A stretch of 64,000 bases of DNA from Leuconostoc gasicomitatum LMG 18811. GTDB taxonomy: Bacteria; Bacillota; Bacilli; Lactobacillales; Lactobacillaceae. This document shows, in pieces, positions 1 through 8,497 of this stretch. The position numbers and the translations under genes are program-made. Positions within the stretch are counted from its first letter, which is position 1; every line of letters starts with the position of its first letter. A model generated the notes under the pieces. That model was not told where the DNA came from and made no database searches. It saw only the letters and a list, made by a program, of their open reading frames with translations. Where the stretch lies: NCBI RefSeq assembly GCF_000196855.1, contig NC_014319.1:1860001-1924000 (forward strand), written 5' to 3'.

Positions 1-16
1 AATTTTTTTCACTCAT
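1..16 (-). CDS. Start of the next gene of the PKS operon (partial)
   Basis: Only the first five codons (MSEKN) lie in the window; the rest runs off the left edge. The start is convincing: on the minus strand AAAGGAGACG precedes the ATG at 16, and the ATG overlaps the TGA of the permease gene as ATGA. The gene is therefore translationally coupled to the exporter and belongs to the biosynthetic operon. Its function cannot be read here. Confidence 0.6.
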
Positions 17-870
17 TTTGACGTCTCCTTTAATTGAATAACAGATAATAGTGTGAACAGTATTGTAGTTCCCAATAATATAATTGTTATATCAATATTT
101 GTCAATAAGTGTCCAAATACTTCAACTTTTATTCCCATATACAATTTTAATTGATTAATTGTGGATATGCTATCTTTTTGAGTAATATTTTTTAAAGGAG
201 AATCTGCCAAAGCACTTCTTATTTGTGCCACTCCATAAGTTGGTGGAAAAAATTTCATTAAAAATTGAACATATTTAGGTAAAGCACCAATTGGTAAATA
301 AATACCTGCAAGAAATCCTGTTAATGTTCCGACAATGGTTGATATTGAGCTAAAAGCAGTAACAGATTTGACAAAATTTACTATAAAAAAAGTCAGACTA
401 GTTGAAGATAGTATATTTATAATTACATACAACAGTAATAATGGTAAAGAAGAAAAACTAATTATTGTATATCCCAATATTTTCATTACTATAGTCCAAA
501 GTATAAATGCAATTAAAGTAATAATAAAACTCATTATCCAAGCAGCAATAATATAGCTAAGAACGATAGATAATTTTGATACGGGACTAACCGCAAAGCT
601 TTTAAATATTTCTGTTTCATCATCCTTGACTTTAACCCCAAATATACCTAATGATACTGTTACTGAACTAACAATAATAATACCTGATAAAACCCACGTA
701 TTAACAAAAAGAAAATTCCCAGTATTGACTCCTATTGTATTGTTGATTGTTGACTCCAAATAATTTCCTAAAAACAGTACATATAATGCTATTGTCACCA
801 ATATTGCTATTAAAGATGAAATAATTGTTCCCTTATCTCTAAAATAGATTTTTAAATGTCTACTAATCAA
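13..870 (-). CDS. ABC-2 type transporter permease (DrrB-like)
   Basis: This 285-aa integral membrane protein has about six hydrophobic segments, the usual layout of ABC-2 permeases that pair with a separate ATPase to export drugs, lipids or polyketides. The start codon is TTG at 870. It is supported by AGGAG five bases upstream and by a TTGA overlap with the stop of the ATPase gene. The conserved region 'LAGIYLPIGALPKYVQ' followed by 'FPPTYGVAQIRSAL' is typical of the family's last third. It is the exporter half of the PKS operon and probably moves the product out or protects the producer. The substrate is inferred from context only. Confidence 0.8.
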   Translation of the reverse strand: MISRHLKIYFRDKGTIISSLIAILVTIALYVLFLGNYLESTINNTIGVNTGNFLFVNTWVLSGIIIVSSVTVSLGIFGVKVKDDETEIFKSFAVSPVSKLSIVLSYIIAAWIMSFIITLIAFILWTIVMKILGYTIISFSSLPLLLLYVIINILSSTSLTFFIVNFVKSVTAFSSISTIVGTLTGFLAGIYLPIGALPKYVQFLMKFFPPTYGVAQIRSALADSPLKNITQKDSISTINQLKLYMGIKVEVFGHLLTNIDITIILLGTTILFTLLSVIQLKETSK

Positions 871-1793
871 TGTAACTCCTCCTCAGAACGTTTCAAAATG
901 TTTAAAAAGGCATCATCTAAACTGCCTTTTTGAAACTCAAATGAATCTATTAAATCGCTATTTTTTTTCAGTTCTTTACTAACTTCATCTATACTGGGGT
1001 TTTGAATAATTACATGATCCTCAAATTCTTCAAATTTTATATTTGATTTTACCAATGAATTAATGAGATTATCTTTTACATTATTTTGTGGATATATTAA
1101 AAATTTATCACAAGAATATTGATTTTTTAGCTCTAAAGAGGACCCCTTCGCAATTATTTTACCATTATTTAATACCATAATTAAGTCAGAATTTTTGGCT
1201 TCTTCAAGATAGTGTGTGGTTAAAAAAATGGTCATTCCAAGATTCTTTTTTAGTTCCCATATAATTTCCCAAACTCTCTTTCTTGATTTGGGATCCAATC
1301 CAGTAGTTGGCTCATCAAGTAATAATATTTTAGGATTATGGAAAATTGCTCGAGCAATTTCAACTCTTCTTTTCTGCCCTCCTGATAAAGTTATAAAATT
1401 TTGATTCAAATACTTTTTAAAATTTAATTTATTTGCAAGTTCATTTAATCTTTTATCAAACTTCCTACCCTTTATTCCATATAAACTGGCTCTAAACTTT
1501 AAATTTTCTGATACAGTCAATAAATCATCTAAAACATTTTGTTGATAAACAATACCTATTTCCCTTCTAATTTTATTTTTTTCAGTTTTAACATTTAATC
1601 CATCAACATAGGTCTCTCCACTTGAAGCATTTAAAACTGTACAAATAATGTTAATTGTAGTTGATTTTCCAGCGCCATTGGTCCCTAAAAAAGAAAATAG
1701 GGCTCCTTTTTCTACATCAAAGCTTATGTTATCTACAACAATAGTATCATTATATTTTTTTGTTAAATTATTTACTGATATAATTGAGTTCAT
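867..1793 (-). CDS. ABC transporter ATP-binding protein (DrrA/CcmA-like)
   Basis: This nucleotide-binding subunit of 308 aa shows Walker A GTNGAGKST, a Q-loop around 'IGIVYQQNVL', signature LSGGQKRR, Walker B ILLLDEP and the switch histidine in 'FLTTHYLEEA'. The long C-terminal tail ending in 'GSLDDAFLNILKR' is typical of drug and polyketide exporters of the DrrA type. I start it at ATG 1793 rather than further upstream, because that ATG forms a TGATG overlap with the PPTase stop and has GGAG five bases before it. It should energise the neighbouring permease. Role in product export or self-protection is inferred from the operon. Confidence 0.85.
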   Translation of the reverse strand: MNSIISVNNLTKKYNDTIVVDNISFDVEKGALFSFLGTNGAGKSTTINIICTVLNASSGETYVDGLNVKTEKNKIRREIGIVYQQNVLDDLLTVSENLKFRASLYGIKGRKFDKRLNELANKLNFKKYLNQNFITLSGGQKRRVEIARAIFHNPKILLLDEPTTGLDPKSRKRVWEIIWELKKNLGMTIFLTTHYLEEAKNSDLIMVLNNGKIIAKGSSLELKNQYSCDKFLIYPQNNVKDNLINSLVKSNIKFEEFEDHVIIQNPSIDEVSKELKKNSDLIDSFEFQKGSLDDAFLNILKRSEEELH

Positions 1794-2518
1794 CATTTCT
1801 CCTTTTGAGAAAATACTTTTGTATAACAAATACAAAATGTATCGACATACCGAATACTTAGAAATAATTTTTTATTTTTAAAAAATAATTTTGTTTTAAA
1901 ACTATCATCTCTGAATGATACAGATACTTCCTTTTCACTTATTAAAAAAACTTCAAGTCCTTTAGGATTTCCACTTAATCCTATTCCTAGTAATTTTCCT
2001 ACTGCCTCTTTTATGCACCATAAAGTCGTATAACCTCTATCTAAAAACTGTTGTGGATAAATTTGAGAAAGATATTCGATTTCTTTAGTAGAAAAACTAA
2101 AATGCAAAAATAAATCAGAAGAATTAGAAAAAATATTTTCTATATCAATTCCCACTTTTACGTTGGAATCTGAGAATATAACACCAACCAATGGATAGCA
2201 ATAAGAAATGCTAACATCTAAGTTAGTAGATACTCCCTGATTGAGGACAAAAGGTTTACCTGTAATATTTTCTTTATTAAGAATTTCAATATCATCACTA
2301 TTCGTTTTTAAAACATTACTAATTGAATTTTTTAGCAAGTGTCTTGATAATATTATTGAATTTTTTCGTGTTGTAGTATTTTGCCTATCAATTTTTTCTT
2401 TTTCACGTTTTGTTAAACTACCTCTCATACCTTTCAACTCTTCAGCAGTATAGTCAGAAACATCTTTCAAAATGTATTCTTTATTGTTGAGAGATACAAT
2501 ATTAAAGTGCAATATCAT
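1793..2518 (-). CDS. Sfp-type 4'-phosphopantetheinyl transferase
   Basis: The enzyme moves phosphopantetheine from CoA to the active-site serine of carrier proteins, making apo-ACP functional. Diagnostic Sfp-family motifs are present: VGIDIE (Mg-binding Asp/Glu) and the WxxKEAxxK motif in 'LWCIKEAVGKLLGIGL'. Length (about 241 aa) is normal for Sfp and twice that of AcpS. ATG 2518 is chosen; an alternative TTG at 2536 would add six residues. Either start lies inside the end of the PKS gene, so translation is coupled. A dedicated PPTase next to three ACP domains shows that the cluster carries its own activating enzyme. Confidence 0.9.
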   Translation of the reverse strand: MILHFNIVSLNNKEYILKDVSDYTAEELKGMRGSLTKREKEKIDRQNTTTRKNSIILSRHLLKNSISNVLKTNSDDIEILNKENITGKPFVLNQGVSTNLDVSISYCYPLVGVIFSDSNVKVGIDIENIFSNSSDLFLHFSFSTKEIEYLSQIYPQQFLDRGYTTLWCIKEAVGKLLGIGLSGNPKGLEVFLISEKEVSVSFRDDSFKTKLFFKNKKLFLSIRYVDTFCICYTKVFSQKEK

Positions 2519-5500
2519 AATCTGAGACCTGTCCAACTTTCGTTAAATGCATTTTTTTAATGGAAAGGAGTAGCTCTTTATCTCTATAAATATAACCATC
2601 ATAAATTACTTCATTATTTTCTTCACCTATTTTTTTAACATATACCTTTAGTTGTTCACCGATTTTAAAGTTACCGTATTTGACTGTTTCAGAAATATGT
2701 GTGGGCACAACAGTAGAACCATTTTGATGAAACTCATTTAATAACATCAGTCTGCCAAAATTATCAATGAGAATTGGATTTATTTGTGAATTAATGTTCT
2801 TCAAGAATGTGAAGACACCACTTTCATCTGTTACAATAATGTTTGCTCCCGTAATATTTTTATTAGAGTCAGTTCTTACATTGTTGATATTCTGAAATTC
2901 TGGCCCAAAAAAAATATTTTCTTTTCCTTTATCATAATATTTGTAAATATCTAAACTTTTCTCCATATCAATGTTATTAATTTCAATTAAATCTGTTTCA
3001 AAATTAGCTGGAGTTATTGGTATACTATTCTTCTCCATCTCTATAATTCCTGATGAGTTTACAATGTCGTTTTGTAAAACGACACCGTCTATATTTTTAA
3101 AATCGGAAGTAATTATCATTTTAATAATTAGTTTATCTTCATTTTGAAATATAATATTCCCAGTAATTTTTAAATCAACCGTTCTGGTTGGATAGACTTT
3201 TATAAATCTCATAAAATTAAAATCACGAATTTTTGTAATCCGAAAACCATTTTGTTCATTTAAATTTAGATATAAATCTGCTAATTCTGCAGCAGCTTCA
3301 ATATGAAATACTCCCGCTAAAACGTTCGTCCCATTAACAATATGTTCTTGTAAATGTCTGTCAGTAGTTATAGACAACTTTCTTGTCGCTGTGATTTTAT
3401 TTTTATCAAAATATTCAACCTTTTCAATCATTGAGTATTTTTCTCTATCAATAACGATGTTATCATCATTGATTATGTTTTTTTTGGACTGATCTGGCTG
3501 TACATCATCAAGTTGACCTAACGGCATATTCTTTTCTCCAAGATGATTAAAAATAAGAACCTCATTTAGATTTTGATATAAGAAAATTTCTTCTAAAAAT
3601 CTTTGTGTTCCCTCAGATACGGAAATAAAGGATAGTCCTCGTTCATATTTTTGAACTTTTTCAACGTCATCATTCATCGCCATACCAACTTCGTCCCAAG
3701 CTGGCCAACCGATTACTATACTTTTAGTATTTGTAAGACTATTAATGTTATTAGAAATCTTCACTAATAGGTCTGCTGCTGCCGAATAATCTACCTGTCC
3801 ATCCATTCCAAAACGACCACTAATTGAACCCATATGAATAATGAATTTGATTTGGCTTTGTGTAATAAAATACTTAAATAACATAAATATTGAATTTGAT
3901 TTTACTTTTACGACATTTTGTGCTAAAAGTTCATTCTTAGCATTAATTTTTCCAAATGATGGTAGTCCAGCTCCATTAATTATGCCACTGATACGAATAT
4001 TTTTATCATCTAAATGTTGCTTTAGTTCTACAACATACTTTTCTTTTGAAAAATCGCACTTGATATAATCAAATTGAATTTTTAAATCTGTTAAAATTTT
4101 AAGATTATTAAATAAGACTCTGGCATTTTTAAGCTTTTCATATTCAAATACAATTTCTATAACAGAAAGATTTGGGTCTATTCTCTTTCTCTCAACCATA
4201 AATTCTTTCTTGTATTTTTCAAACTCAATTTCTGACATTTGAATATACGGGTTATTTTTTGATGGTAACTCAGTTCTCCCAGTTAAAATAAGTTTTGTAC
4301 CTGTAGAAATAGCTAATTTTTTAGCGCATTCGTATGTAATACCTCTACCACCACCTGTAACCAGAATTACTTCTTCATTAGATAATTTAAAACTTGTAGT
4401 AGAGACGTCATCTTGAACTTTTGAAGTAATAACTCCTTTTCTGACATTATTTTTAATACCTATTTCGATTAATTTTCCATAAGTTGAAAATTCTTTCAAT
4501 AAAATATTAGCAACTTGCTCATCTGTAAGATTATCTGATTCATTAATATCTACTACCTTCGAAATAAATGGTCTTAATTCTTTTTCCAACGCTTTAATGA
4601 AACCAGTAACTAGTCCTCCTAGTGGATTTATTGTTTCATGATTTTTATTTTCTAACCCAAAATAGTCACCAATATTTGTTGCCCCAAAATAAGCTGTATT
4701 GCTATTATTACTTAAAAAATCATAGGAAATTTTACTTGTATAAAATAGACCATTATAAATATTTAATGTTCTATTCTCCCATTCATGCATATTTTCAAAG
4801 TCATTAATTGATGAAAATTCTGTTATTCCTTGTAAATTGATAATACAATCTACTTTTCCCAGAAGAGTAATGTTATATTCAATAATACGCTTTAGTTCTT
4901 TGGTATTTTCAAAATCAACTTCTAGTGGTGAAATTGTCGTAACTTTATTTTTTTCAGAAAGCTTTTCAGAGAGCAGTTTACCAATTACACCTTTCTTGGA
5001 TTCACTAATGATTAGAATGCTTTTGTCTTCTAATAAATATTGCATCTCATGCTTTTGACTAAAATTAATTGTTTTTGAAGTGTAACGATTCATATCATAG
5101 AACTCATCAGGCTGTATTATTACATTCTCATCAGCCTGTATTTCAGTATTAGTAATACTCTTTTTAGCCACTAATGCAACAATTTGCGAAATTGTTCGAG
5201 GATTTTCACTATTATCAAATTCTGAGTCACTAATTGTGAATTCATCTTTTACTTTGGCCAAAATTTCTGCTTGTTTTACTGAGTCAATTCCTAAATCTGC
5301 TTCAAGATCTGCGTCGTCTTCTAATAATTCTAATGGATATCCTGTCTTTTCACTGATATATCCTTTTACTTTATCACTAATCTGTTCTGCATTTTCTTCT
5401 TTAACTGATGTTGCATTTTCTACGTCCGCTAGTGAATCAGCAGTTTTTATGAGTGCAACAATTTGCGAAATTGTTCGAGGATTTTCACTATTATCAAATT

Positions 5501-7274
5501 CTGAGTCACTAATTGTGAATTCATCTTTTACTTTGGCCAAAATTTCTGCTTGTTTTACTGAGTCAATTCCTAAGTCTGCTTCAAGATCTGCGTCGTCTTC
5601 TAATAATTCTAATGGATATCCTGTCTTTTCACTGATATATCCTTTTACTTTATCACTAATCTGTTCTGCATTTTCTTCTTTAACTGATGTTGCATTTTCT
5701 ACGTCCGCTAGTGAATCAGCAGTTTTTATGAGTGCAACAATTTGCGAAATTGTTCGAGGATTTTCACTATTATCAAATTCTGAGTCACTAATTGTGAATT
5801 CATCTTTTACTTTGGCCAAAATTTCTGCTTGTTTTACTGAGTCAATTCCTAAATCTGCTTCAAGATCTGCGTCGTCTTCTAATAATTCTAATGGATATCC
5901 TGTCTTTTCACTGATATATCCTTTTACTTTATCACTAATCTGTTCTGCATTTCCTAACTTAATTAGCAATTCATCATTTTTTTTGGAACTGGAGTTTTCA
6001 TACTCAGGTACTTTATTTAAAATTAGTGCATCAAAACTAGTGTATTGCGACTGACTTTTTCTATTGTATTTTTCAATAATTTGTTCCTGAGTCTCACTAG
6101 ATAATGCTAGTTGTAAACCATAATTAGATTGAAAATCATTTGTTTCAATTGATTTTTTAATAATGTCAATTGGATAACCTGTGACACTATTAATAATTGC
6201 GTATAAACTATGATTACTATCTTGATTGTCAATCATTGATAACTTTACCTCTGCTTTTTTCAATGTTACAAAATCATTTTCTTTTTTTGAATTTAAGTTG
6301 ATGCATGTATATTCTTTTCCTTTTAATATTTCGTCCACAATATTAGTCATAATTCTATTGGAGCCACATTCAAAAAATTTTTTTACATTATAGTTATTAT
6401 ATAAATCTTCTATTATACTTTTAAAATTAAATGGCTCAATTAATTGATTTCCCAAAATTTCAACAATATTAACAAAATCTTTTTTTAAATACAGACGTGA
6501 TAAAATAGTTGAATAGATATTAATTGAGGGTATTGTAAAACTAATCTTTTTAATTTCTTGTTGATATTTTCCTTTGATTGACTCTAAAAGCGCGGAATGA
6601 AATGGATAAGGAACAGGTAAAATATATGAAACTATTTCAATACTTTCACAATATTTTTCAAGTTGTTTTATGTCTTCCTTTGTTCCGGATATTATTTTTT
6701 GAGTTTGTGAATTTACAATAGCTAATTCTAAGTTATCATGTAGAAACAAATAATTATTTATTGCTTTTTCTTCTTCGTTACTTGATAACTTTAATGAAAT
6801 CATTCGACCCTTAGATTTTTCATCCAAGAATTCTAGACATTTTGCTCTCTGATAAGCAATTTTTATAGCATCTTTAAAACTAATCACACTTGCTGCACAT
6901 AATGCTGAAATTTCTCCTAAACTATGTCCTAATAAAACGTTTGGACATACTCCATATTTCTTCTTTAAAATTCTAAAGTAGACTTCATTTGCAATTATAA
7001 TTGCAGGTTGCATTAGAGTTGGAATAGTATTTATTTCATCTGTCTTTAAGCGTTCCCAGAAAGGCATTCCAGCAATTTCTTTATAGTAATCTTCCGACTC
7101 TTTAAGAACTTCGTCAACAATTTTATGCTTTCCTTTCAAATCAGAAAGCATGTTAACATACTGAGAGCCATGGCCAGGGAATATTACAGCTTTTTTACCG
7201 GATATATTTCTTTTCAAATAAATTCCATTATCTTCTAACAGTTGTATTCTTTCGAGAGCAATTTCTTTTTCCAT
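2502..7274 (-). CDS. Iterative PKS/PUFA-synthase-like protein: AT-ACP-ACP-ACP-KR-DH
   Basis: This 1590-aa megasynthase loads extender units, holds the chain and reduces and dehydrates it. Domains in order: acyltransferase (GHGSQ at 34-38, nucleophile Ser118 in GHSLGE, 'PYPFHSALLE' later); three nearly identical ACPs with phosphopantetheine serines at about 479, 572 and 665 in DLGIDSVKQ; ketoreductase (VTGGGRGI near 966, YSAAA tyrosine near 1161); a double hot-dog dehydratase-like C-terminus with 'DRHLQEHIVNGTNVLAG' near 1308. There is no ketosynthase and no enoylreductase. The order matches PfaA of PUFA synthases without its N-terminal KS, which is supplied by the upstream KS-CLF gene. The canonical Pro of the dehydratase HxxxGxxxxP motif is Ala here. 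RBS GGGAGA precedes ATG 7274. Confidence 0.9.
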   Translation of the reverse strand: MEKEIALERIQLLEDNGIYLKRNISGKKAVIFPGHGSQYVNMLSDLKGKHKIVDEVLKESEDYYKEIAGMPFWERLKTDEINTIPTLMQPAIIIANEVYFRILKKKYGVCPNVLLGHSLGEISALCAASVISFKDAIKIAYQRAKCLEFLDEKSKGRMISLKLSSNEEEKAINNYLFLHDNLELAIVNSQTQKIISGTKEDIKQLEKYCESIEIVSYILPVPYPFHSALLESIKGKYQQEIKKISFTIPSINIYSTILSRLYLKKDFVNIVEILGNQLIEPFNFKSIIEDLYNNYNVKKFFECGSNRIMTNIVDEILKGKEYTCINLNSKKENDFVTLKKAEVKLSMIDNQDSNHSLYAIINSVTGYPIDIIKKSIETNDFQSNYGLQLALSSETQEQIIEKYNRKSQSQYTSFDALILNKVPEYENSSSKKNDELLIKLGNAEQISDKVKGYISEKTGYPLELLEDDADLEADLGIDSVKQAEILAKVKDEFTISDSEFDNSENPRTISQIVALIKTADSLADVENATSVKEENAEQISDKVKGYISEKTGYPLELLEDDADLEADLGIDSVKQAEILAKVKDEFTISDSEFDNSENPRTISQIVALIKTADSLADVENATSVKEENAEQISDKVKGYISEKTGYPLELLEDDADLEADLGIDSVKQAEILAKVKDEFTISDSEFDNSENPRTISQIVALVAKKSITNTEIQADENVIIQPDEFYDMNRYTSKTINFSQKHEMQYLLEDKSILIISESKKGVIGKLLSEKLSEKNKVTTISPLEVDFENTKELKRIIEYNITLLGKVDCIINLQGITEFSSINDFENMHEWENRTLNIYNGLFYTSKISYDFLSNNSNTAYFGATNIGDYFGLENKNHETINPLGGLVTGFIKALEKELRPFISKVVDINESDNLTDEQVANILLKEFSTYGKLIEIGIKNNVRKGVITSKVQDDVSTTSFKLSNEEVILVTGGGRGITYECAKKLAISTGTKLILTGRTELPSKNNPYIQMSEIEFEKYKKEFMVERKRIDPNLSVIEIVFEYEKLKNARVLFNNLKILTDLKIQFDYIKCDFSKEKYVVELKQHLDDKNIRISGIINGAGLPSFGKINAKNELLAQNVVKVKSNSIFMLFKYFITQSQIKFIIHMGSISGRFGMDGQVDYSAAADLLVKISNNINSLTNTKSIVIGWPAWDEVGMAMNDDVEKVQKYERGLSFISVSEGTQRFLEEIFLYQNLNEVLIFNHLGEKNMPLGQLDDVQPDQSKKNIINDDNIVIDREKYSMIEKVEYFDKNKITATRKLSITTDRHLQEHIVNGTNVLAGVFHIEAAAELADLYLNLNEQNGFRITKIRDFNFMRFIKVYPTRTVDLKITGNIIFQNEDKLIIKMIITSDFKNIDGVVLQNDIVNSSGIIEMEKNSIPITPANFETDLIEINNIDMEKSLDIYKYYDKGKENIFFGPEFQNINNVRTDSNKNITGANIIVTDESGVFTFLKNINSQINPILIDNFGRLMLLNEFHQNGSTVVPTHISETVKYGNFKIGEQLKVYVKKIGEENNEVIYDGYIYRDKELLLSIKKMHLTKVGQVSDYDIAL
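5176..5953 (-). repeat. Tandem repeat coding for three ACP domains (279-bp unit)
   Basis: The block between these positions repeats with an exact 279-base period (93 codons): the same bases recur at 5176, 5455 and 5734. By eye the copies are almost identical at DNA level, including third positions; one visible difference is a single base in the 'attcctaaatctgc' stretch of the middle copy (about 5568). Each unit is one ACP plus an acidic linker (NATSVKEE). Such identity points to very recent duplication or continuing gene conversion. Copy number could vary between strains. Confidence 0.95.
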
Positions 7275-7285
7275 ATTAATTCTCC

Positions 7286-8497
7286 CTAATTTATTAATTC
7301 ATGTTTTCTAAAGATTACTTCGATTTTTTGCAAAGCAAAATCAATTTCTTTTCCACTGAGAGAAGCTGTAATTGTTGCACGTAATCTGCTTTCATTTTTT
7401 GGAACTGAAGGAAAGACTGCGGTAGCAATATACACTCCTTCTGATAGTAATTCCTTAGTAATTTTCATATTAATATCATCGTTTCCGACATAGATAGGAA
7501 CAACGGGGGAAGTGCTGCCCATGGTATTCAAACCGATCTTTTGAATTCCACGTCTAAATTGTAGAGTATTCTCCCATAACTTCTCTCTTCTCCAGCGTTC
7601 TTCTTTCATAACTTTTAACGCTTGCAAAGTCCCTGCAACGGCTGAGGGTGGCATACTTGCGTTGAAAATGTATTGATGTGCATTATGTTTAATATATAAG
7701 GCTGTTTTTTTATCTGTAGCTATACAACCACCGACGTTTGCAAGAGATTTACTAAAAGTAGTCATCCTCATGTGAATTCTGTCTCCAACTCCTTTAAGTT
7801 CAGATACCCCTTGTCCTTTCTCACCAATAAATCCAAAGGAGTGGGCTTCATCTACTAGAATGCTTGCGTCATATTTTTCAGCCAATTCAACCACTTTTTC
7901 TAAAGGTGCAATATCTCCCTCCATTGAATAAACGCCTTCAACGATAATCAATTTCTTTTTAAATTCTTTATTGTTTTTTAAAATATATTCAAGCTTATTC
8001 ATATCGTTATGCTTAAATATTCTCACTTGCGCATTAGACATATTGATTCCATCTACTATACTCATATGGTTAAACTGGTCTGTTATTATCACAGTCTCTT
8101 CATCTGCTACAGAAGAAATTGCCGCTAGATTTGCAAGGTATCCAGCACTTAAAATAACAGCAGCCTCGGTTCCAAAAAAATTAGCACATGCTTCTTCTAA
8201 TTCTGTATGTAGATTAGTAGTTCCATTGTGAAGCCTAGCACCACAGGTCCCAGTACCATATTTAGTTATTGCTTTTTTAGAACAATCAACTACATCAGGA
8301 TGAGTTGCAAGACCAAGATAATTGTTTGAGGTCAGCATAACAACTTTTTGTTTTCCAACAATTGATGTTCCACACTGTGCCGATGAAAAATTAGGCTCGA
8401 AAACATACATCCCAGATTCCTTACCTTGAATGACATATTTGACCATATCTTCAATCTTTTGTTCAATTTTTTTACTCTTTATCACTTTATTATCCAT
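7286..8497 (-). CDS. PLP-dependent alpha-oxoamine synthase (AONS/SPT/KBL family)
   Basis: This 403-aa fold-type I PLP enzyme belongs to the family of BioF, serine palmitoyltransferase and KBL, which join an amino acid to an acyl thioester with loss of CO2. Visible motifs: SNNYLGL, substrate-stacking His144 in 'DQFNHMSI', Asp216/His219 in DEAHSFG, and PLP lysine Lys250 in TTFSKSLANVGG, which resembles SPT more than BioF. It lies between the KS-CLF and AT-ACP-KR genes (TAATG overlap upstream, 11-base gap downstream). Its acyl donor is therefore probably the ACP-bound polyketide, and it would release an alpha-amino ketone. A biotin role is unlikely because no other bio gene is present. The amino acid used cannot be told from sequence. 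Confidence 0.88.
   Translation of the reverse strand: MDNKVIKSKKIEQKIEDMVKYVIQGKESGMYVFEPNFSSAQCGTSIVGKQKVVMLTSNNYLGLATHPDVVDCSKKAITKYGTGTCGARLHNGTTNLHTELEEACANFFGTEAAVILSAGYLANLAAISSVADEETVIITDQFNHMSIVDGINMSNAQVRIFKHNDMNKLEYILKNNKEFKKKLIIVEGVYSMEGDIAPLEKVVELAEKYDASILVDEAHSFGFIGEKGQGVSELKGVGDRIHMRMTTFSKSLANVGGCIATDKKTALYIKHNAHQYIFNASMPPSAVAGTLQALKVMKEERWRREKLWENTLQFRRGIQKIGLNTMGSTSPVVPIYVGNDDINMKITKELLSEGVYIATAVFPSVPKNESRLRATITASLSGKEIDFALQKIEVIFRKHELIN

Noticed and set aside
5236..6054. 272-codon plus-strand open frame inside the PKS gene
   Set aside because: It is the antisense shadow of the triple ACP repeat. Its own three-fold repeat follows from the minus-strand gene, and it has no RBS.
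7286..8497. bioF (biotin synthesis) for the alpha-oxoamine synthase
   Set aside because: No bioA, B, C or D nearby. The lysine motif TTFSKSLANVGG is SPT-like, and it is coupled to PKS genes.
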